Below, one piece after another: positions 58,387 through 64,000 of a stretch of 64,000 nucleotides of DNA. A model generated the notes under the pieces. That model saw only the letters and a program-made list of their open reading frames with translations, did no database searches and was not told the origin of the DNA. Within the stretch, counting starts at the first letter, position 1, and every line of letters starts with the position of its first letter. The stretch covers positions 36,544,006-36,608,005 of the forward strand of contig NC_073694.1 in the NCBI RefSeq assembly GCF_029784165.1, in the 5' to 3' direction. Position numbers and translations under genes: made by a program. The stretch is from Wyeomyia smithii (Eukaryota; Arthropoda; Insecta; Diptera; Culicidae).

Positions 58387-60777
58387 CAAACTCAGAATCG
58401 CTGAAAACCCCTTCTAAAGGCCAGAAAGGCATAAATAAAAAATGATCCCAAATTAGGCTCAGAATCGCTGAAAAGCCCATCTAAAGGCCAGAAAAGGCCA
58501 AAATAGAAACTGATCCTAAATTAAGCTCAGAATCACTGAAAACCCTTTAAACAGGCCAGGAAAGGCCAAAATAGAAAATGATCCCAAATTAGGCTCAGAA
58601 ACGCTGAAAAGCCCTTCTAAAGGCCAGAAAAGGCCAAAATAGAAAATGATCCCAAATTAGGCTAAGAATCGCTGAAAGACCCTTCTAAAGGCCAGAAAAG
58701 GCCAAAATAGAAAATGATCCCGAATTAAGCTCAGAATCGCTGAAGCCCCTTTAAAAAAGCTAAAAAAGGCCAAAATAGAAAATGATCCCAAATTAGGCGC
58801 AGAATCGCTGAAAAGCCCTTCTAAAGGCCAGAAAAGGCCAAAATAGAAAATGATCCTAAATTAAGCTCAGAATCGCTGAAAACCCTTTAAAAAAAGCCAA
58901 AAAAGGCCAAAATAGAAAATGATTCCAAATTAGGCTCAGAATCGCTGAAAAGCCCTTCTAGAGGCCAGAAAAGGCCAAAATAGAAAATGATCCCAAATTA
59001 GGCTCAGAATCGCTGATAGACCCTTTAAAGGCCAGAAAAGGCCAAAATAGAAAATGATCCCGAATTAAGCTCAGAATCGCTGAAGCCCCTTTAAAAAGGC
59101 TATAAAAGGCCAAAATAGAAAATGATCGCAAATTAGGCTCAGAATCGCAGAAAGGCCCTTCTAAAGGCCAGAAAAGGCCAAAATATAAAATGATCCTAAA
59201 TTAAGCTCAGAATCGCTGAAAACCCTTTAAAAAGGCCAAAAAAGGACAAAATAGTAAATGATCCCAAATTAGGCTCAGAATCGCTGAAAAGCCCTTCTAA
59301 AGGCCAGAAAAGGCCAAAATAGAAAATGATCCCAAATTAGGATCAGAATCGCTGAAAACCCTTTAAACAGGCCAGAAAAGGCCAAAATAGAAAATGATCC
59401 CAAATTAGGCTCAGAATCGCTGAAAAGCCCATCTAAAGGCCAGAAAAGGCCAAAATAGAAACTGATTCTAAATTAAGCTCAGAATCGCTGAAAACCCTTT
59501 AAACAGGCCAGAAAAGGCCAAAGAAAATGATCCCAAATTAGGCTCAGAATCGCTGAAAAGCCCTTCTAAAGGCCAGAAAAGGCCAAAATAAAAATGATCC
59601 CAAATTAGGATCAGAATCGCTGAAAACCCTTTAAACAGGCCAGAAAAGGCCAAAATAGAAAATGATCCCAAATTAGGCTCAGAATCGCTGAAAAGCCCAT
59701 CTAAAGGCCAGAAAAGGCCAAAATAGAAACTGATCCTAAATTGAGCTCAGAGTCGCTGAAAACCCTTTAAACAGGCCAGAAAAGGCCAAAATAGAAAATG
59801 ATCCCAAATTAGGCTCAGAATCGCTGAAAAGCCCTTCTAAAGGCCAGAAAAGGCCAAAAGAAAATGATCCCAAATAAGGCTCAGAATCGCTGAAAGACCC
59901 TTCTAAAGGCCAGAAAAGGCCAATATAGGAAATGATCCCAAGTTAGGCACAGAATCGCTGAAAGGCCCTTCTAAAGGCCAGAAAAGGCCAAAATAGAAAA
60001 TGATCCTAAATTAAGCTCAGAATCGCTGAAAACCCTTTAAAAAGCCAAAAAAGGCCAAAATAGAAAATGATTCCAAATTAGGCTCAGAATCGCTGAAAAG
60101 CCCTTCTAAAGGCCAGAAAAGGCCAAAATAGAAAATGATCCCAAATTAGGCTCAGAATCGCTGATAGACCCTTTTAAAGGCCAAAATAGAAAATGATCCC
60201 GAATTAAGCTTAGAATCGCTAAAACCCCTTTAAAAAGGCTAAAAAAGGCCAAGATAGAAAATGATCCCAAATTAGGCTCAGAATCGCTGAAAAGCCCTTC
60301 TAAAGGCCAGAAAAGGCCAAAATAGAAAATAATCTTAAATTAAGCTCAGAATCGCTGAAAACCCTTTAAAAAGGCCAAAATAGAAAATGATCCCAAATTA
60401 GGCTCAGAATCGCTGAAAGGCCCTTCTAAAGGCCAGAAAAGGCCAAAATAGAAAATGATCCTAAATTAAGCTCAGAATCGCTGAAAACCCTTTAAAAAGG
60501 CCAAAAAAAACCAAAATAGAAAATGATCCCAAATTAAGCTCAGAATCGCTGAAAAGCCCTTCTGAAGGCAAGAAAAGGCCAAAACAGAAAATGATCCCAA
60601 ATTAGGCTCAGAATCGCTGAAAAGCCCTTCTAAAGGCCAGAAAGGTCAAAATAGAAAATGATTCCAAATTAAGCTCAGACTAGCTGAAAACCCTTTATAA
60701 AGGCCAAAAAAGGCCAAAATAGAGAATGATCCCAAATTAGCCTCAGAATCGCTGAAAACCCCTACCAAAAGCCAGAG
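58387..60777 (+). repeat. Satellite array, 68-bp monomer, about 35 copies, two alternating types
   Basis: Type A contains CAGAATCGCTGAAAAGCCCT, then TCTAAAGGCCAGAAAAGGCC and GATCCCAAATTAGGCT. Type B contains CAGAATCGCTGAAAACCCTT, then TAAAAAGGCCAAAAAAGGCC and GATCCTAAATTAAGCT. Each is 68 bp. A and B often alternate (136-bp dimers), with runs of A in places. Each monomer contains a smaller GGCCA-GAAAA-GGCCA doublet. Spurious short frames arise on the minus strand. Confidence 0.97.
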
Positions 60778-60899
60778 GAGGCTATCTCGCTTATCAATAC
60801 CGCCTTCCATTTTTTCGCACAGGTCCTGTTTCGTCGTCAATTACCTCTACTCAGGAGTCTCTTGGGTAATCAAGGATACTATCAAGCAGGATTTGTGGA
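60778..60899. other. Boundary sequence after the satellite
   Basis: GGCTATCTCGCTTATCAATA resembles the edge of the RTE fragment that follows. Nothing more can be said. Confidence 0.4.
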
Positions 60900-61204
60900 T
60901 GCTCTCGAGTTCCTTCGAATCGCGGGTGTGATCCGAGGGGCAGCTATCGACACGAGTTGCACAATTTTCACAAGGTCGACTCAGTTTCTGATTTTGCTAG
61001 TGATTTTGACATCATAGCACGTAACGGCGAAGCCAATCTACGCCCGAGTGATAGCCTGAGCCAGACGATACATGCGGGCGAGAGGCTCTAAAAAGACCAG
61101 TATCAGCCTCCCAACTCAAGTCTCTGTAGACGGCGATGAGCTTAAGGTGCTCAACGAGTTTGTGGATTTGGGGTCACTGGTGACCACCGAAAATTACACC
61201 AAAT
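60900..61204 (+). pseudogene. RTE-clade RT fragment
   Basis: FASDFDIIARNGEA is the region of the catalytic box, normally F/Y-A-D-D-F-D-I; here the first Asp is Ser. A later frame gives VSVDGDELKVLNEFVDLGSL and VTTENYTKSG. The end abuts the mariner relic at 61205. Strand is opposite to the RTE relic at 5.65-7.77 kb. Confidence 0.68.
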
Positions 61205-61858
61205 CTGGCTAGAACACCGTGTCTTCGTCCTTATGGTATTTCTTGATGAACGACGCAACTTCTGGCAGGCACTTCGTACTATAAATTTCCCCGTTCATGG
61301 CCAGCCCGGAGCGAAAGAAAAGTGGCTTTGACATCCCCTTCTCGCTGTAGTCAGCTACAGCACAGTGTGTGAAATAAATTTCACCTCGGAGCTCACTTCC
61401 TTCGTGGGAGAAGTGAAATACGAAGTACCCTGCCAGTCGTTGCCATTCGGGGTGAAATAGGTCTCGTCGTCCATTACCACTACCACGTCGCGATTTGCCG
61501 GGAAAATCGACTTGACCATCTTATTCAACCGCTGTCGCTGCGTCATTGCCTGCTGCTCCGAGACCAATGGACGGGACTGCCGCTTCCTGACATGTATGTC
61601 CATGTTCTCCAGACACTTTTCACTATTTTACCGCATGCACCAACCTCCTGGCCAAGTGCACGCAGCGATTTAGCCACTTTTCCCTCGGTCTTCCTCTTCA
61701 GCATCCGTGTTCAATAGTGTCAAGATGTTGTAGATGCAGGAACGGGCATACCCGGCGTCCACAAAGTGCCGCACGATGTCCTTTTTAGACACGGCGGGGT
61801 ACCGTTCTTTGAACGCGCACTCTTCTGAACGGTGTAGCTTCACTTTTTTCGCCATCAC
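61205..61858 (-). pseudogene. Mariner-like transposase relic
   Basis: Starts at ATG 61858 (MMAKKVKLHRSEECAFKERY) with a DNA-binding helix (SKKDIVRHFVDAGYARSCIY). Frameshifts follow near 61690 (KTEGKVAKSLRALGQEVGAC) and again at about 61610 (MDIHVRKRQSRPLVSEQQAM). The first catalytic Asp region is VVVMDDETYFTPNGNDW (about 61480). A small gap near 61355 is followed by SEKGMSKPLFFRSGLAMNGE and FIKKYHKDEDTVF, ending at 61205 before the remaining catalytic residues. It belongs to the same family as the relic at 53.6-54.1 kb. Dead copy. Confidence 0.85.
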
Positions 61859-62039
61859 AGCTAGAGTTTGACTGGAGGAGCTGTCAATTTTTGTTTTGCT
61901 AACTCATGGGTTACTATGATTGATTATGCATGAGTAGTTTCGTCAATGCGATTAAAGGTAAGCCCATGAAAAATCGGCAATTTTTGTCCATTTTTTTACA
62001 TTAGTCAAAAGAGTCAAAAAAGTTACAAATTTAAGAAAG
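61859..62039. other. 5' flank of the mariner relic, shared with the 53.6-kb copy
   Basis: ATGAAAAATCGGCAATTTTT, then GTCCATTTTTTT, matches 54049-54082, showing that the homologous unit extends beyond the transposase. Confidence 0.7.
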
Positions 62040-62860
62040 CCAAAACGTCAATAAACTCAAGAAACACAAAAAAATTGAAATTTAAAAATGTTCTGATAGT
62101 AAAGAGAGCCACGAAAATCAAAACAGTTAGGAAAATCAAGAGAATCGAAGAGCTAATAAACTTTATTGAACAGATAAGTATGAGAACTAACTAGAACTTA
62201 GAAAGTCGAAAAAATTAGGAATACTAAGATACTCAAGCAAACAATAATGAATCAAGAAATAAAAGAAAAAAGTCAAGTAAGTTAAAAATTAAAATAAAAG
62301 ACAAGATTATGTAAACAGCAACCCAAAAAAGTCGAAAAATTCATCAAACAAAATGTCAATAGTCAAGAATGTTCAGAAATTCAAGAAAAATTAATAGGGC
62401 TAAAAAAATGACAAAATTTAAGAAAAACAATAGAATGAAGAGTTTTTGAATGTCAAAAACTAAGAAATTAAAAACATATAATCAGGATGTATAGAAATTC
62501 AAATATGTCAATAATGTCAAAAGAATTTAGCTATCCAAAGGTTCAAAAGTTTAAAACTCAGAAGTGTCAAGAGAGATCAGAATTTTAGCAAGCAAAAAAC
62601 CATGAAAAGAGAAAAAATCAAGAAATCTCGAATTCACGAGAAGTGAATTAGTTAAGAAAATTACGTAATCTAAGAAATCATTGAAATTTAAAAATGTTAT
62701 GGGAGTGAATAAATTTCGTAATTGAAGAAAATCATGAAAATCAAGAAATAAAGAAAATTGAATATATATGGAGTCAATTGAGCACGTGAACAAAAAAGTT
62801 AAAAAATGTCAATAAAGAATTGAAGTTCGAGAAAGGGCTCTACATTTTCAAAACAAAACA
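62040..62860 (+). repeat. Degenerate A-rich satellite (AAGAAA-TCAAGA words)
   Basis: Purine-rich, non-coding DNA with recurring AAGTCAAGAAAATCAAG-like words on the plus strand, without a fixed period that I could establish. The same type of sequence returns at 63480-63725. Confidence 0.6.
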
Positions 62861-63479
62861 ATGAAACTGATATACTCGCGCTAACATTTCGATTCAAACA
62901 GTTTCAATTTTACTTGATTCCTTTCGGTTACTGTCAACGAATCACTTCTCTCTCTCTCTTTCCCGTCTGTTGTTCATCGTATCGTTTCAAATGAAACTAA
63001 TGACTATTTCAATCGACGGAGAGAGTGACGGAGAGAGAAACTCTTTCCTTTCCTTCAGCGTCTCAATTGAAATTAACACCGCATCGCGTCGTTTGATGGT
63101 AGTTTTCTAATACCGCAAGCCGAAGTTAGAACGGCAACGGCAATCAATAAATACGTTACGCAAGCTCCGATCAATATTTCCTCCATATATTTGCGTGAAG
63201 TACGGTATGGGAGCCTTCTGTCTCCGTCAGCGCTCATTGGCATTTTCAATCGAAAATCGTCATGTGAGAGTGATGGTGATAATCTCCGCTTTCAATTGAA
63301 AAGCGTTTGTATCAATTTCAAGCCTTTCAGTTGTCAGAATCACAGCAAGAGCTTTCGACTGGGTGTCATGTGACTCACGAAGTGCTCGAAAATGGAACAA
63401 AAGCTTTTCAATTGAAAGCGACGGGTCAAAGCATCACTATAACCTAAAAATTGTCAATTGAAAATGACTTTGTCAGGCT
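62861..63479. other. Block with repeated CAATTGAAA palindromes
   Basis: TTTCAATTGAAA-like palindromes occur at about 62986, 63062, 63242, 63286, 63396 and 63446, plus TTTCAATTTT near 62900. CT microsatellite at 62947. The composition is higher in GC than the flanking A-rich satellite. No gene was seen, and end repeats are not clear. Confidence 0.55.
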
Positions 63480-63725
63480 CTGATCGAGAATATCAAAAAA
63501 GTAAAGAAAATCACGAAAGTTTTAAAAGCCATCGAAACCTAGAAATACAAAAAAATTATAACCTAAGTCAAGAAAAAAAATTATTGTGACGAAAGTTAGA
63601 AAAATAAAGAAAAAAAGTCGACAAAGTGGGGTCCACATATTCAAGCAAGTCGAAAGCGTTAAGAAAGCCAAGAAACGCAAGAAAGTCTAGGAACTTAAGA
63701 GAGTTAGGAATAAAAAACTGTAAAC
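63480..63725 (+). repeat. Degenerate A-rich satellite, second segment
   Basis: AAAGAAAATCACGAAAG, AAGAAAGCCAAGAAACGC and similar words, as at 62040-62860. Confidence 0.55.
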
Positions 63726-64000
63726 TCGAAACGGAGCGGTTCTGAGTGGTTTTTGCGAGGTGATATTCCTTTAGTTACTTTTTTTTTAAACTGACACTGA
63801 ATTCAGTAAGCATCACAGAAAAACTCTTTTACAATTTATTGTTTTGCTTTTTTTTTTAACTTATCCATTTTTTTCCAGTTTTTTCTTCGACATTCTTTCA
63901 GCTTACCAAAAATTTTATCGGCAACTCTGTCTGTGACATTCTTGACTCTCGACCAAACTTGTTCGGTGAAAATAATACTCTAACCTTTTTTTTTCAGTTT
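63726..64000. other. T-rich DNA to the window end; nothing recognised
   Basis: Several T runs, no frame or repeat of note. Confidence 0.45.

Noticed and set aside
58387..60777. CRISPR array, because of regular repeats
   Set aside because: The repeats are directly adjacent 68-bp monomers without unique spacers, in a eukaryotic context.
59468..60840. Minus-strand frames with repeating Gly-Ser-Phe-Ser text as a repeat protein
   Set aside because: These are translations of the 68-bp satellite; frame breaks follow monomer indels.

Overview
The window looks like a TE-dense, gene-poor stretch of a dipteran genome, most likely a mosquito (family Culicidae). It is AT-rich with no bacterial-style gene packing and almost no long open frames outside transposons. 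Relics of LOA, RTE, R1, Ty1/copia, Ty3/gypsy, Tc1/mariner, hAT-like and PIF/Harbinger-like elements are mixed with tRNA-derived SINEs, foldback repeats and satellites. The organism call is inference from this repertoire.

Layout: 0-1.3 kb holds the 3' end of a Ty3/gypsy pol with an intact integrase, followed by about 4 kb of unassigned AT-rich DNA. An RTE-clade LINE relic lies on the minus strand at 5.65-7.77 kb, followed by truncated SINE copies and AT-rich DNA. At 13.5-17.2 kb there are terminal-inverted-repeat (TIR) elements and a young 411-bp tandem duplication. At 17.3-23.9 kb a nearly full-length LOA-clade LINE (minus strand; ORF1 and ORF2 overlap by ATGA) lies between an R1-like relic and a Ty1/copia relic. 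At 27.7-30.9 kb there is a ~1-kb TIR element, a long perfect-looking hairpin and a SINE with a tRNA-like head.

At 35.6-36.5 kb is the only convincing host-gene candidate: an ATG exon encoding a Gln/Pro-rich N-terminus, followed by a strong splice donor, short introns and a poly(A) signal. Its family was not recognised, and two splice models compete. Next come a mariner-like relic with TIRs (37.3-38.2 kb), a LOA RT fragment, and another LINE RT fragment at 40.6 kb. At 41.2-45.3 kb a foldback element has been interrupted twice: by a LINE-like insertion with a 25-bp target-site duplication, and by a hAT-like element with an 8-bp duplication. The other foldback arm preserves the empty site of the second insertion.

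The right third holds a second copy of the 1-kb TIR element (46.1-47.1 kb), a (GA)n microsatellite with CTAGAGAG variants (47.6-48.1 kb), two SINEs, related mariner relics at 53.6 and 61.2 kb, small TIR elements, and a 2.4-kb satellite of 68-bp monomers in two alternating types (58.4-60.8 kb). It ends in degenerate A-rich satellite interrupted by a block with repeated CAATTGAAA palindromes. The genes do not form a pathway. Apart from the 35.6-kb gene the coding content is selfish DNA, mostly broken, and the interest lies in nested insertions, foldback structures, satellite organisation and a few unexplained ORFs.
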